From Capitulum mitella (taxonomy: Eukaryota; Arthropoda; Thecostraca; Pollicipedomorpha; Pollicipedidae): a stretch of DNA of 64,000 bases. The position numbers were made by a program, and so were the translations under genes. Positions 31,104-44,076 of this stretch are shown here, piece after piece. The DNA lies in contig CP099846.1 in the NCBI GenBank assembly GCA_030062745.1, positions 7,933,432-7,997,431 of the forward strand. Direction: 5' to 3'. Position 1 is the stretch's first letter. Each line of letters opens with the position of its first letter. The notes under the pieces are model-generated. The model saw only the letters and a list, made by a program, of their open reading frames with translations, was not told the DNA's origin and ran no database searches.

Positions 31104-32861
31104 TCAGAAGCGGCCGCCGCTCCAATCGCTCGGGCCGCAGTCCGGCAGGTCGGCGCCCGTCCGCGTCATCTGCACAGAGTAGTTCTGGCCGCCGTTGTTG
31201 TCCCAGAACGTCTGGCCCAGGCACTCGAAGCGCACGGCGAACTGCAGACGCTCGCCGGGCGCCAGCGGGCTGGCGAACAGCACGAACTGGAACCGGTCCG
31301 ACAGGCCGTCGCACGAGCCGGCCACGTACGTGGCCTCCACCTCGGCGCTGGTTCGCCACTCGTCCAGCGTGTACAGCACGCGCACCGCCTTGTGAAAGTC
31401 CATGTTGAGCACGCGCACCAGGCCGCGCACCGTGAAGTCGTCGTCGCGACAGACCACGTTCTCGAGGCTGACGCGGTCGGCGCGCAGTCGGTCCAGGAAG
31501 CCGATGCTGCCGCCCGGCTGCAGGAACATGGCCACCAGGTGGCGGCCGGGTCCGGTGCCGCCGCTCAGGCCGAGCACCGAGGCGCCGAACGTCATCTGGA
31601 AGGTGGCCGGCGTCGGCGGCGGCGGCGGCGAGTCGGTGCGCAGGCCGCGGAACGCCACGGCCGGCACCGTCGGGATCTCGTCCCGGAACATGTGCACCCG
31701 CTGCAGGTCCAGGCCCATCGCGTCCGCGAACCGCACGAACTTTTTGCGGCCGGGCGTCTGCGGCGGGGTCTTGCCCGACTTCAGCGACGTGCTGCGCTTC
31801 AGCTGGTCCGGCGTCAGGAAGTCGGACGACGTGCCGCTCGTCGACGCCGCCTCGTCGTCCGCGTCGGCGCCGTTCCCGTCGCCGCCGACGGCGCCCTCCA
31901 GGGTGTCGTCCGGCCGCTCGGACGGCTCCTCGGCCGCGCAGGCGAGCGCCGGCTCCGTCGGCGGCTCCGGCCCCACCTCCGCCTCTGGGTCCGGCTCCAG
32001 GTCTGGCTCCAGGTCCAGCAGCCGGCAGCCGCGCGACAGCAGCTGCCGAATGTCCAGCGTCTCCTCCTCGGCTACGGCGTCAGCCATCTCGTCCTCCGAG
32101 GCCGAGCTGTCCTCCAGCGGGCTGGCCTCGGCCTCGTCCAGCGCGAACTGCGGCTCGTTCGACGGCGAGCCGCGGCCCGGGGCCGCCACTGTCGCCTCGT
32201 CCGGCTCGTCCTCTTCGGCGCTGGTACTGCTGTCCTCCGGGCAGGCGCGCAGCCAGGCGTCCACCTTCTCACTGGGGCTCTGCTGCGGCCGGTGCGTCAC
32301 GCCGCGCGCCCGCCGCCCGCCGCCCGGCACAGGCACGCCGGCCGCCCGGCCGCCGCCGCCGCCGCCGCCGCTGCCTCCGTCGGCGGCAGTCGCGGCAGGC
32401 GCCGCCGCCGCCGCCCGGGTCGGAGACAGCTCGCGGCTCCCTCCGGCCGGCGAGGTGAGCGCGCAGCCCGTGTCGGCGCCGCCGCCGCCGCTGGCCGAGC
32501 CGGCCGCGCCGCTCTCGACGTCGTATTCGAAGAAGGCGTCGGCGTCGGCCGGCTCCGAGATCGGCGCGGCGTCGGGCGGCGCGCGCTCGCCGCTCGGCCT
32601 CTCCATGTCGCCGGCACGGCCGTCCGTCTGGGGCCCGGCGCCGGCCGACCCGTCAGCGCCGGCGAGCGTGTGGCAGGCAGAGCGCAGCAGGGCCAGCTGC
32701 CGCGGCGAGGTCGACTCCGACTCTGACTCCGGCGAGAGGCGCCGGTCAGAGGCGGCACCAGGTCCGGGCTCCATGGCCGACAACAGCCGGCCCTCTATGT
32801 GCCATCTGCCGGAGAACGCTCCCGTCAGTGGCGCCATCTTTACACAATGCATATTGTGCAC
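31104..32861 (-). CDS. Protein phosphatase 1 regulatory subunit 3 (glycogen-targeting) homologue
   Basis: An uninterrupted 585-codon frame. Family members bring PP1 catalytic subunit to glycogen so that it dephosphorylates glycogen synthase and phosphorylase. The PP1-docking RVxF motif is KFVRF (about 374-378) in RKKFVRFADAMGLDL. A CBM21 carbohydrate-binding domain spans about 460-567, with VSLENVVCRDDDFTVRGLVR, VRVLYTLDEW and the WDNNGGQNYSV glycogen-site signature. The first 340 residues are low-complexity (Gly, Ala, Ser, acidic) and probably disordered, longer than in most family members. The start is uncertain: the Met at 32837 (AAGATGG) and the Met in MEPGPG further down have better contexts than the first Met. 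The long open frames on the opposite strand are composition-driven shadows. It converges with the kinase gene. CRE octamers lie 2.1-2.7 kb upstream. Confidence 0.93.
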   Translation of the reverse strand: MHNMHCVKMAPLTGAFSGRWHIEGRLLSAMEPGPGAASDRRLSPESESESTSPRQLALLRSACHTLAGADGSAGAGPQTDGRAGDMERPSGERAPPDAAPISEPADADAFFEYDVESGAAGSASGGGGADTGCALTSPAGGSRELSPTRAAAAAPAATAADGGSGGGGGGGRAAGVPVPGGGRRARGVTHRPQQSPSEKVDAWLRACPEDSSTSAEEDEPDEATVAAPGRGSPSNEPQFALDEAEASPLEDSSASEDEMADAVAEEETLDIRQLLSRGCRLLDLEPDLEPDPEAEVGPEPPTEPALACAAEEPSERPDDTLEGAVGGDGNGADADDEAASTSGTSSDFLTPDQLKRSTSLKSGKTPPQTPGRKKFVRFADAMGLDLQRVHMFRDEIPTVPAVAFRGLRTDSPPPPPTPATFQMTFGASVLGLSGGTGPGRHLVAMFLQPGGSIGFLDRLRADRVSLENVVCRDDDFTVRGLVRVLNMDFHKAVRVLYTLDEWRTSAEVEATYVAGSCDGLSDRFQFVLFASPLAPGERLQFAVRFECLGQTFWDNNGGQNYSVQMTRTGADLPDCGPSDWSGGRF

Positions 32862-34950
32862 CGTTACTCACGCACAGCGACCAGAAAACCCAATAATGAA
32901 TGGTGTCATCAGAGCGACAACAGCAGGTCACATGCGTTTATCTGCATAACCGGGCACGCGGCCAACCGCGGGTTACCGCCACGTAACCTATTCCGGAAGC
33001 TCTTCGCGTTGACAACTACGTATCTGGCAGTGTCCTGGCTCTAACTACGCACCCGCGTCTGCTGCGCTAACCGACGAGCCGGGCAGGCATCGGGAACCAA
33101 AAACGCCACCGCATTCGGATGCCACAAAGCCGAGCCGCGCGACAAGGACCCTCAGAAAGCGACCAGACAAAGCGACTGGCCGGTTCGTACGCGCAGGCTG
33201 ACGGCCAGCCTGCCCAGCTGATCGCAAGGTCAGACAATGGCGGTCCGCTGGGGTGGGGAGGGGTTAGCACGGCCGGAGCTAAGTATAGCCGGCCGCGCCG
33301 GCGACGCAGCGTCACGAGGGAGCCGCCCCCGCTACAGCGTCGCCTTCAGGGCAGACCGACGGACTCACGGGACCTGGCCTGGCCCTCTGATTCGGGTGGC
33401 AGAAGGACGCTGCCAGGGCCCTGACTAGCTCTCACAAGTGGCGCCAATCCACAGAAATGGTCCTAAAGCTACGACTCTAGAACGCACGTATCAAATTAGT
33501 AACGGCCCGGACCGAAAACGCCATCCCGTCAAAAATGAACACTTACGGTTTCCAAATAAATGCCCTTATGACCTATCGCATTATGTATCAACGAGCACGG
33601 GGACACATAAATATGAAGTAAAAACGCGTGGCCATTGGACCGGTATGTGGCAAATGACCCAATATGGACAATCTGTCGGTGTTTTAAAGGCGTCCTTGCA
33701 GGGCCACGGAGTCGTCACGGCTCGGTGAGCGGGCGCCGTCGGTCCGTCAGTCGGCGGGCGGTCCGGTCAGCGGCAGCCGGGCCGGCAGCCGCGGCACAGC
33801 CTCCGCCGCCCCGGAGCCGACGGCTGACCAAGGCCGACCGGTGGCGCGCGCACTGACCGGCCCGGCGCGCGGCCTGACTGATCCAACAACAGGTCACGGC
33901 AACGGCGCCCGGCCGCCGCCGCCGCCGCTGCACGGGCTCACAATCGTCCTGCGCGGCGGCAGACGGCTGACGCAATCTGAAATCGCTCCGCTCTGCTGCT
34001 GCGAAGAAGGCCCAGGGCGCGAGCGCGGACGGCGCAGGATGGACGACCGAGCCCGCAGCGGTCTCGGCAGCACAGAAAGTCGTCACGGGCGAGGGCTACG
34101 TCAGACCCAGAGTCTGTCCAGAGCGGCAGGTCCACCTGACGGCGACTGGTACGTCACCGCCGTCCCCGACCGTGCGGCATCTTCGCCCACCACCTGCACC
34201 GTCCCGAGCGGAGCGACTCGGCACCACCATCGCCACGGCCGCTCCACCACACGCACGCCACTCCGCGTCGCACCATGACGCACCCCTCCCCTGCAGGGGA
34301 CCCCGGCGTCCTGACCGACCTCAGAGCAGTCCGGGCGGCGGCTGACACCGTCCTCAGCGCGGGGCCGCCGGCAGACAGACGGCGCCTGGCCGCCTGCCGA
34401 CACCGGCCCGCCCCGAATACCTCGCAGCCGTGTGCCGCGCCGGCGGCCAATCAGCCATCAGCCAGGGCGGGGTCACGGGTCACGGCGCACCAGCGCCGGC
34501 AGCGGCGGCAGCGGCGGCGACGGCAGGGACTGGCTGGGGCCGACCGGCCCCAGCCAGTCCGGCGGTCCACCAAACCCGACCATTGGTGGACGCCCCAGTC
34601 ACAGTTTCACAGTCACAGTTTCGCCGTCACAGCTTCGTCGTCACAGTTTCATTGTCACAGTTTCACAGTCGCACACGCCTGTCGCTCCTCACCTCACAAC
34701 AAGGGCGGCCGCCGCCGAGCGCGCTCGTGCTGAGCTCGCTCCCGACGCGTCCACGCACCGGACCGCACCAACCTCGTCCCGCTCACGTACTCAGTCCCAG
34801 ACGGCGGCCGACCTCACACTCCACCAGCCGGCCCTCTCTCTCGCTCTCTCTCCCTCTCCCGGGCCCGCCTCATACACGGCCGACGGAGGCACACACCACC
34901 TCTCAGCCCCGTCCTGCCAGCACCACACCAACCGTCCGCTGGCCGGCCAC
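32862..34950. other. 5' flank of PPP1R3 gene, no gene seen
   Basis: Largely CpG-rich, with a short AT-rich segment at 33470-33660. A 14-16 bp imperfect repeat (CACAGTTTC/TCACAGTTT words) occurs at 34605-34670. Long open frames reflect GC composition. It may include non-coding first exons of the PPP1R3 gene, which I cannot place. Confidence 0.5.
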
Positions 34951-34957
34951 GTGCCGG

Positions 34958-35562
34958 TGACGTCACGGGGACGTCACGCCTCGGCCGACGCACATAGGAC
35001 CGGCGTCCGAGACGGGATGTCCGCTCTCCGTACGCGCACGCGCCGGCCGCGGCTCGGGCCCGGCCGGCCGCGGACCCGGACGGGCCCGCGGCCGCCGGCC
35101 GCCGGCGCCTGAGGCCGGGGCCGGTCAGCGGCCGGAGCCGCACTGACGCCGGCAGAGCTATGAAGGCGGTCCATCGCAGGGCGCGGTGGCCCGTTCCGGT
35201 CGGCGAGGTCCCCAGAGAGACCGCCAGACCGGGTGGCTCACGTTCAGCGTCGCCGCGTGCCCGGAAGAGCACGCCGTTCCGGTGTCCGATCCCGCCTCGG
35301 CCGCGCCGCCGCGCTCGAACCTGCCGCCACAACACTGGCGCCACGCCCACCGCGGCGCCCAGTTATAGCGGCCGACGACGCCTGACGTCACCGGCCGGGC
35401 ACGGCGCCAGAGAGTTCGCGAGCGTGGCCAGCGTCAGGCGACGGGCCGAATCTACGCCGGAGCGGCGCCGCAACGATCGGTGACGTCACAGACGTACGGC
35501 CGCCGTGTTGCAGCGGCGCAGGAGCGCGCCCAGCCGCCCGGTCGGAGGGACGCGTGACGTCA
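34958..35562. promoter_or_regulatory. Four CRE octamers in CpG-rich DNA upstream of PPP1R3
   Basis: Perfect TGACGTCA palindromes at 34958-34965, 35383-35390, 35481-35488 and 35555-35562, in very CpG-rich sequence upstream of the PPP1R3 frame. They match the CREB/ATF consensus. A CACGTG E-box core lies at about 34948. This could be the distal promoter of the glycogen-targeting gene; no transcript evidence is available. Confidence 0.45.
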
Positions 35563-35699
35563 TCGCCGGCACGTGAGGTCCCAGACGGCCACGTCACTAC
35601 TACGTCTGTCACAATATCCGGCAGCGCGTCAATGAACGGCGGGCGCGACGCCACCGAGGACCTGGTGTACACGTGGATCCAGGGCTTGTGGAGACCGAG

Positions 35700-38600
35700 A
35701 CAACTGGCGAACTAGACTTAAAGCGGCGTCGGCACAAAGAACAATGACCCTTGTGAACAGTCGATGCCCGAGGCCAGCCGCTGGACCGCCGGGGCAGGGT
35801 TGGTTTGCTGCGCAGCCGCGTTCTGCTTACACAAATTTGGCGCAGCTGAGTTGGGTATGAATGTGGCTGATGCAACCCCATTTGCCTGATGAGGTCATGG
35901 AAGCGTTCCGCGGTACTGGGCTAATGCCTGGTTACGAAACAAAACCAACAAGATTCGCCGTGGAAGGTCATATATTTGACGTTTCACAATATACGACGCA
36001 AAACATTTGCGTTCGCCAAACAATCTAGAGAACTCCCACCCAAAGTTTATGAAATGTCGAAATATGCAGTGTTTCTTTTCGACGTTCCCATCAGAGTCGG
36101 TGGAAATGTGGTGGGCTGAAGCAGCGTCCCAGACTGTGAGGCCGGTCCCTGCTCTTGGCACGTTTAGCTGACATCAATAGAGACACGATCAACGATCGTT
36201 ACAATCGCACCGAGCCACCTTGTCCGGTTCAGGCTTCCGCGAGATCTCAGCCTGTAAGTAGTGTCCTGGACAGCATGGTTCAGCCATGGTTCAGTCTACG
36301 CTCAGTAAGACAGTAATGCAGGGGATGCAACGCTCTCTTCGGTTTCAACGAAAGCGACGCAGCGACTTTTTTCGACCATATGGGTGAATATCCCGAAACG
36401 AAAATAGAGCGACCGTGACTGAGTGCATTAAAAGCAATCCCTTTTGCCAAAAAAAGAACCTTAACACGATGTAGGATTGTGATTTTTTTTTTGCCACAGA
36501 AGAAAGAGCGGACGCCTTAGACACTACCACAAAGTTGGCCGGCCTTAATAATGTCATTTTTGACATAACAGGTTCTATGTGCCAAGACTTTGGCGATTAC
36601 CATTCAGTGCTTAAGCTTGGCCCGCAAAAAAGTATGGTAAAGAACACCTATACTCGCGGCTAGACAACATTCGAAATGTTTTGCCAGATCGTCGTGTGCA
36701 TGTTTTGGTGCTTCAGCAGTTTACTTTTTAACGGCACCTTGATTTCTGTGAAAACAATACAAAGACAGACGTACGTTCCTCAGTGTCACGCGTTGCCATT
36801 TACAACGTTGGAAAATAGTCTAGAGAGCAACATAAAATAAATGAAACCTGAAGACGATGCAGGCGACGTTAGGTGACCTGTCAGGTGATATGTACTCGTG
36901 GCTTCATTGGCGCCTAATGTAAGATTTGCTAAACAATGCATGAAACTTTTGGAAAAAACCCATCTTGGCCACATGGTGGATTTGGAACACGACGCCATTT
37001 CCTGTAAGCCTGCATCTCGGCGAGCTCACGGTGAGGCATTTACCTCTCGCCAGAAAAAGACTTTTACCTCGATGCCTTGCGAGGCTGGTGTGGTTGTCAA
37101 GCCCTTTCCATTTCCCTCCTACCCAGAACAAAGCGACGAAATGAGTCGAACGCGTAACACGTTGCATTCTGATTTCAATGATACTCGACTTTACTTCTTC
37201 AGGTCACCTGATTACCTCTCAGGTCACAGGCAACAGGGCATCACATCGTCTGGCGTCATCGTAACCGTTTTATAGCAAAACGGACCGCAAACCATGTTTT
37301 TGTAGACAACTTGCTTTTAAAAACGTTATCGTAAAACCGCAATCGTAGTAAGTGACTACGTTTCCCCTTCGGATCGCGGTCAAGTCAAAGTAAGGCCAAA
37401 TGTCATCATATTTTATGACGCTGATAGTGTCAAAAAGTATGCTTTGCTATCACAGAATAGAGCTATAACCACCGAGGGAAAAAGTGGTGACATGACTGAA
37501 ATCAGCACAAAAATATCATAACACCAGTTCAAAGTGATTTAAGGCCACGTAATATCAGTGACCTTACTCGACCTAGGGAAAGGTCAAATGAAAAGTCCAG
37601 TATGTTGTCAAGCATACGCCGAAACAATGCTCTATGAAAAAATTGCCGCAGATCTTGTCAAACTCCTGAGGAAGAAGCTCAAACGTAAGTAAGAGAAGAA
37701 ACGGCTTGCAAGCCTTCGAGAATGACTTAACAACTTGATGACCTGACACAACCAAGTGACATTTTTTTGGGGGGGAGGGGACGACCCCCGTCGTCCGGAG
37801 AGGGTAACTGGGAGAGGGCGCATTGGACCAGTGCAAATCCAAATAATTGGTCCAAATCACTGCACGGCTGTTTTGCTTCCTTTTTATAAATTTGACCCGA
37901 GTGGTTTGATAGGATGCTGTCAGGGATCGGAGCCCGAGCTAAGCAGAGCTTGTTGCATACTCTCCGACCCATGCAACCGATCGCGCCATGCCAGATAACG
38001 ATTGATTTCGTGATGGAAGTTTAACGTGTCGCCAAGGGTGTGACACCTGTTCGTGGCAAACACAAACAAATGGAAAACGATCGTCTTGCGCGAACTTCGA
38101 CGTGCGCATGAGCAGAATACCCGTCAAGCTAAATGCGCAAGGAACAATAGGTGTTGCGGTGCCCGCCTGCAGTGAGGGAGGGTACCGCTGCCCTAGCCTT
38201 ACCACGCCGAGCACCAGGCCATCAGAGTTTTCACCAAAGACCTAGGAACAACGGCAAGTGAACATGTTCTCGATGACGGAATCGCCAGTATTCAGAATAC
38301 AATAAAACAATAACTTTGGTTTATCCATGCGTACAAAGCGGAGGTCGTAAATGGCTACACCTCACGGGGTAAAACTAATAGAGGTTTTGTCACATTTTCA
38401 TCACGTTGCACGTGTAAATACGCCTCTGACGTGTTTCAGTCATTTTCATGTCGAATTTCCAAATTATTTTCAAAATGCAAACATTTTTCCAAGACGTTTT
38501 GTTAGGTTAGTGATCGAAGTTTGTGATCCACATTTATTATGAGCTATTAATTACGCATAAAATTTTATCTAATTTATCTATTTATTTTCTATCCTTACTT

Positions 38601-41600
38601 ATTAAAAGGAAAACGATTTTCTACTAATTTATTGATTTACCACAAAGGAAAACGAATGGTACAAAGCATCACCTCACGACTCTTCCATGACAACAAGAAC
38701 TTAAAACACACAATGTATGTCTTGGGTCATACAGTCCAAGGATTACTACTCCAATGTAGCAATTACGGCACAATACGATGACGTCTTTAAGTGCAAAAAC
38801 ACTGATTACAGTGGTACACAGTGAACTTGTTAATGTGCTACATCGATAAACATTTTGTTCAATAACAAATTTCAAAATTTCCGGGCTTCGTTATTGGGCA
38901 AAACTTGGTTATTATGCTATTATTTCAAAGAAGAACTACCACTCTGCCTTGTCATTCTCATTCTCATTCAACGACTGTTAAATACCAGACAACCACAACC
39001 AGGCGTTTCATACATTACTGAGCCGGAAAAAATTCTGGACCATTTGAAGCATTCCCATAATTTCAACGGAAGAAAATTCCTAGAAATCTGACATATAACC
39101 ATGCAATTAAAATTAAATAGAAGCAGCACGATATTTTATATTACAGGATGGACTAAACACATATTCACACTAAAGTATGCATTCCGTTATCTAAATGTTG
39201 CCTGCCGTCTGCTTTTCCATTCTTCTTTCTCTTTTTGCGTGAAACCATTAGTACTGTCCATTTCTTTTAAACCTTGCAATATCCGGTGAATATCTCAATA
39301 AGACAATGACAGATGTCATCGTCGACAGCCAGCTATCTGTTTTTGGTCTCAGCCCGGCTGCGGCTGATCATATCCGGACAACGGCCGAGGGCTGCCCCAT
39401 GAAAGCTATATCAAAACTGCAGCGGAGCGGGGCGTGATCCGGCCTCCGTCGTGATATTTAAATGTTCCAGTTTGGTACAGAACGTAACTATGTCATATGG
39501 ACACGGAAGGGCACTCCTGCCTCCGTTCTAAATGGCATGGAAATGAAGTCGCGAGAAGTACAATCGACCGGAGCGAGCTGAAACCTCACCAAGTAGAGGG
39601 GACGTAAACATTATGCCGCTGCAACACATGAGCAAATTACGTTACAGGCTGCCCTGACGCCGTGCCCAGTTTCCCAATCAGGCGTCAACGCAGCCCTGAC
39701 ACTGCGTCACACCTTCCAGGGGCATGCAACCACACATTCCAGGGCGCGTCCGGAAGATAACAGCGGTTGCCCAAGTTGTCCGTGGCTTCAGTCATTCACG
39801 CCTCAGACATACTTAAACAAAAGATTGGCCCAATCCAACTAACGTAAATATCATCAGCAGCTTGCCACCCGACAGCTGCCAGCGACCGCCACCCGTGTGT
39901 CGCACCGGCGACGCACTTCGTGACGAAAACTCTGGAAGCCGCGCGGCGCTGGCGCCCATCGATTCGACGACAGCGCCGACGGCCGACTGGCCCTCGCAGC
40001 GTGCAGTCGGTCACGCTGCGGGCGACAGAATAACACCACGCTCGCAATCAGTGTCCGCCTAACAAAACAGGGCGCCGGATATAACAACTAGTGTTCCGGG
40101 GTTGACGCACAACAAGGCTGCTGCGAGACGGACAGTAATTTATAAATCTACGCACACGAAATTCGCAGCGACCTCTGACCAGTTTAACACTGCGGGGCCG
40201 CGATCTATCTTTGATGCCCACGCCCTTCTAGACCGACCTGAGTTCCAAACAAACCTGGCCAAAAACGTCCACAAATAGTATTCAAGCACAACTGACCATC
40301 GCAGGAAAATTGCTTGTTTACATTTTTGGCACGGTGAGCACTTTCATGGATTATAAGAACACTAGGAATTCAACTATTTATACTGTCCGGTATTACATAT
40401 TCCTTTCCATGGGCAGTATAAGACATATTTGTCTACATATACCGGCCTATTTACCAGGCCTTCCATTTGTTTTACAAGATCTTTCCAAGACATTTTCCCA
40501 CCCTTTCTGATCAAGAAGCTCTTGGTATGCTTCAGGCCTGACCAAAAAATTATTACGAGGAAACAAAAGCTTTCGATGCTCCCTCTCGAAATTCCTCCTC
40601 GGAAAAATCGACCGCCCTGCGACAATCGCTGCCTGCGCCGCTGCTATCCGGCCGGGCCGCGCTCTGCAGACGCCGCGGCCCGGGACCACTCGCCGCCGGG
40701 TGGGCCCGGATCCCCGGGTACGGCCCCAGCGACCGGAGGCCCCGGCTAGGCCGTGCCGTCGCGCGCGTCCGGCGTCCAGTGACAGCGGCACAGGCGCGGC
40801 CCTGCACCGGCGCTGCGAGGCCTCACAGTTCCGCTGACGGCAGCTGCGGCCGAGCTGCAGCCGCAGCTTCGGCAGCGGCCGCGGACCGCAGCGGCGGCAC
40901 GGCCGTCACAGCCGCGGCCAGCGGCCAGGTGCGGCAGAACCATCCGGCAGAAGGCAGACAGGCCGGACCTGGCCCGGTCGCCGCCAGACTTCTCCGACTA
41001 CAATGAACGTACACAAACACTCTACTTCATCCCGAAAAACGGTGATTCCGGGGGAAAACAGCTGGCTTGGCCTGGAGTATTCGAATGCATCTCAAAACCT
41101 CTCCGCATGCATTAACCATACGAAAAGCAAAGACGCGACCTCAGGCACCTGAACCCAATTTTCAAGCGGTGGATTTCGCCTAAAATCCATGCGAGGGGGC
41201 GCCGGCGATTCGGCGTTTTTGGTTCTGCCGATCTACAGGCCTGATTTCAAAGGAATAATGTTCACACAAAAGTCTGTGATCTGAGCCACCTTTTCATACA
41301 TGCGAAAAAATAAGAATAAAACTCGGTAGCGTCTGTACGACAGCAAAAATGGTAGCAAGTGGATTTTCGTCCTCTGCCAAATGTCACTGCAAGCACTTCC
41401 TCTGACTATGACGTTGACCTGTTGCCCTTTACTTAGTTTCAAGACATGTTTCTCTGGAGTAGTGGCGGATTCAGCTTCCCGCACATCGGGGCTGTTATCA
41501 ACAAATTCTTGGGTTCTCTTTCATTCAGTTTTGCCCGATTGGATATACCATTTGCAGTACCGTTGCAGTGAAACAATTATTTCAATTTTTTAGAAACATA

Positions 41601-44070
41601 AATGGCGGATGCAGGAAACCGAAATACGGAACAATCGCAACCTAAAGCGACTGTCAATGGCGTATTCATAAAACCAAACCATAATTTTCAATTTCTACTC
41701 AGTATTTCCTTGGCCCGCTTCCCCCCCCCCCAATACATGTGTATGCTTCATTTCCATTTTCCATAAACGTCACGTTTGGCTTGAAATCAAGTATGTAAAC
41801 CACTGCTGGGCGTGCATCGAAGCCTGAACCTCCCAAAGTTCTGAACCTAGTTCCGTTCTTTATCTTTATTTATCATCCCACTACAACCTACATCCTCTGT
41901 ATCAATGATGGCATGTAAAAACGTTTATTTATCGAGCCGTATCTTCTTTTCCGCACGTAGAACCCATCTGCACATGCCGTTGCATCACTCCCTATGGCGC
42001 TCCCTGCACCAAACCATGGCACTATCTAAGTATCTTTTACACATGCAGACGGTCAACCCCATACATATCAGTCATCGAAACCACACTACTGCCAAATATC
42101 GGCTCACGGTATCAACATCTAAACGAGAGATCACATTTCCGAAACCACCTCAAAATGGAGAGCTCCAGCCGCTCCTGTTCCATCTAGAACCGTCATATTT
42201 TCAAGCTCTAATTCGAAACAATGCATTACCTGCGTGGAAAACTAATGAATGGTAGTCTTGCATTGGCTGCAAGGCGGGCCATTTACACAAAGCCGGAAAA
42301 GAGCAAGGTCCTGTAGCCGTCCCGACGTTTTACGTATGACACTGCGGGATTCGTGGACGACTCACCGTACACGCACATGCGTGCCGATCAATACGGTGTG
42401 CTCATTCGCACACGCGTGCGCGCGCAGGCGTACGGCCTCGCGCCTCACGGCCAGCGACCCGATGCCTCCAGCTGTCGCCAACGGCGTGCTCGGCGTTGCC
42501 AACTACAGCTCTGTTCCCAGAGTCGCCGCTCGGCATGTCCAACGGCAGGCACCATTCGCGTGGTGATGGTGGAGGGAGTTCAAACGGCGAAAAAAACGTC
42601 CACAAACGGACAGTGCGAGTCGCACCGGTGCCTTGGCCCCGAAACAGGCCGTAACGGACCAGAGCAGCGGCCGACTCCGCCAGTCCGCAACAACGGCAGG
42701 GGCCATCTGCGTGGTGGGCTCCACTCGTGCAGGTTACACGGCATGCAGTGCAACAGAAAACACATTGTTCTCACCATCGCCCCCCGATAAGTAGGGACCT
42801 GCGCCGACCAGTCCCATCCCCACCCCGCTAGACCGCCCAGCGGTCTTACCGTCCCATCGGTCTGAGCATCGCACCACCAGCACTGATCAGAACACATACC
42901 GTTTTTGATCTCGGCACCAGCCGCTCCGGCTCTGCACTCCACGCGGCAGCCGCGCGTCAACTGTGCTCAGCAGGGCCTATTTTAACATGTTAACTGGGGG
43001 GGCAAATGCCCCCCCAGTCGGACACTTTGCCCCCCCAGTCAAGATCCTTTGCCCATGCAAAGAAAAAACAGCCAGGTGTACTAGCGTACCCAGGAAGGTA
43101 TTCCATAAAGCGCTGCGCTCGCAAAGCAGCATCTTATCAACGAAGGATGTGTTGAATCACTGAGTAATGTGAGAGCACACTTAGAAGCATCACTTTATAA
43201 TACGTGACCGCTGGCGAACGTGTTTCGTAATTAGTACGCCGGCACCCGATGCCGCGATTGTCTGGTGAGCGGCCAAGACGTTTCATTGCTTCGTAAGCAC
43301 GTTAAAAATGATGATAACCATCTTTGATGTGTTCAAGCGCAAGAAAACTGAAGGGCGAGCTGGTGCGCAGGGCGGTTTCGCTATGGTGAGATAAGATTTA
43401 TATGAATGCGGTAACAGTCCAGCAGTGCTGTAGTTATCACCAATCATCCTGATCTGAAAACCCTACTAAAATCCCAGTACCTGATTGGTAGAACTTCATT
43501 GAACTACGCGGTTAAACCCGAGTTTTACGCGAGGAAAACGGAAAATTAATCAGTCATTATTAAAACCGTCAATCTTGCCGCTCCTAGTGCATGGGTTTGA
43601 GCATCCCATGAGCATGCTTCATCTGCTTAACGAACATGGCATGGCCCAGACCGCAGATAATGACAAATGTTGATGATATCTCACTGAGGCGGGCCTAAGG
43701 CGAATGTTTCAATCTGAGGTGACTTTTTTATTTTGGGGCCGATAACCTGGAAATGGAGAAGTTTGTTCTGCCTGTGTTGGGATAGCTTTTACACTTCTGC
43801 GCAGTGTTGAAAAACATATGACCAAAATTCGGTGAGAAAATGTATTTTGGGGATAGATTAGATCAACAGAAACTATTCCGCAGGCAACCTACTGTCTCAT
43901 TTAGTGAAGAATCGAAGCTGCCGCAACATCTCGCCAATATTCTGGCCATCGTTTGCAGACTGTGACTTATATATTTGAAGTACCACGCCTTGCCATGCCA
44001 CGGTAACCCACGGTGCCGGTCTGGCAATTTCCCGCGCGTTCTTAGACGTCAGGATGTTTAAGGACCACCT
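35700..44070. other. Gene-poor region
   Basis: No coding region supportable. CpG-rich patches at 39860-40060, 40610-41000 and 42400-42960 give composition-driven open frames. A palindromic GGGGGGGCAAATGCCCCCCC (42990-43017) with a nearby repeat of CCCCCCAGTC resembles the ends of the foldback elements elsewhere in this window. No RNA gene was recognised. Confidence 0.5.
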
Positions 44071-44076
44071 GCGTCA

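Noticed and set aside
31065..32949. Plus-strand open frames of 515-553 codons
   Set aside because: They are antisense to the PPP1R3 gene, rich in Arg/Ala/Ser from GC-rich codons, and contain no recognisable domain. The minus frame has clear RVxF and CBM21 motifs.
35388..35672. Minus-strand frame starting MYTRSSVASRPPFIDALP
   Set aside because: The start resembles protein, but the frame quickly becomes composition-driven and no splice partner or homologue was recognised.
42353..42790. 145-codon plus-strand frame in a CpG-rich patch
   Set aside because: Composition-driven, with overlapping frames on both strands and no motif.
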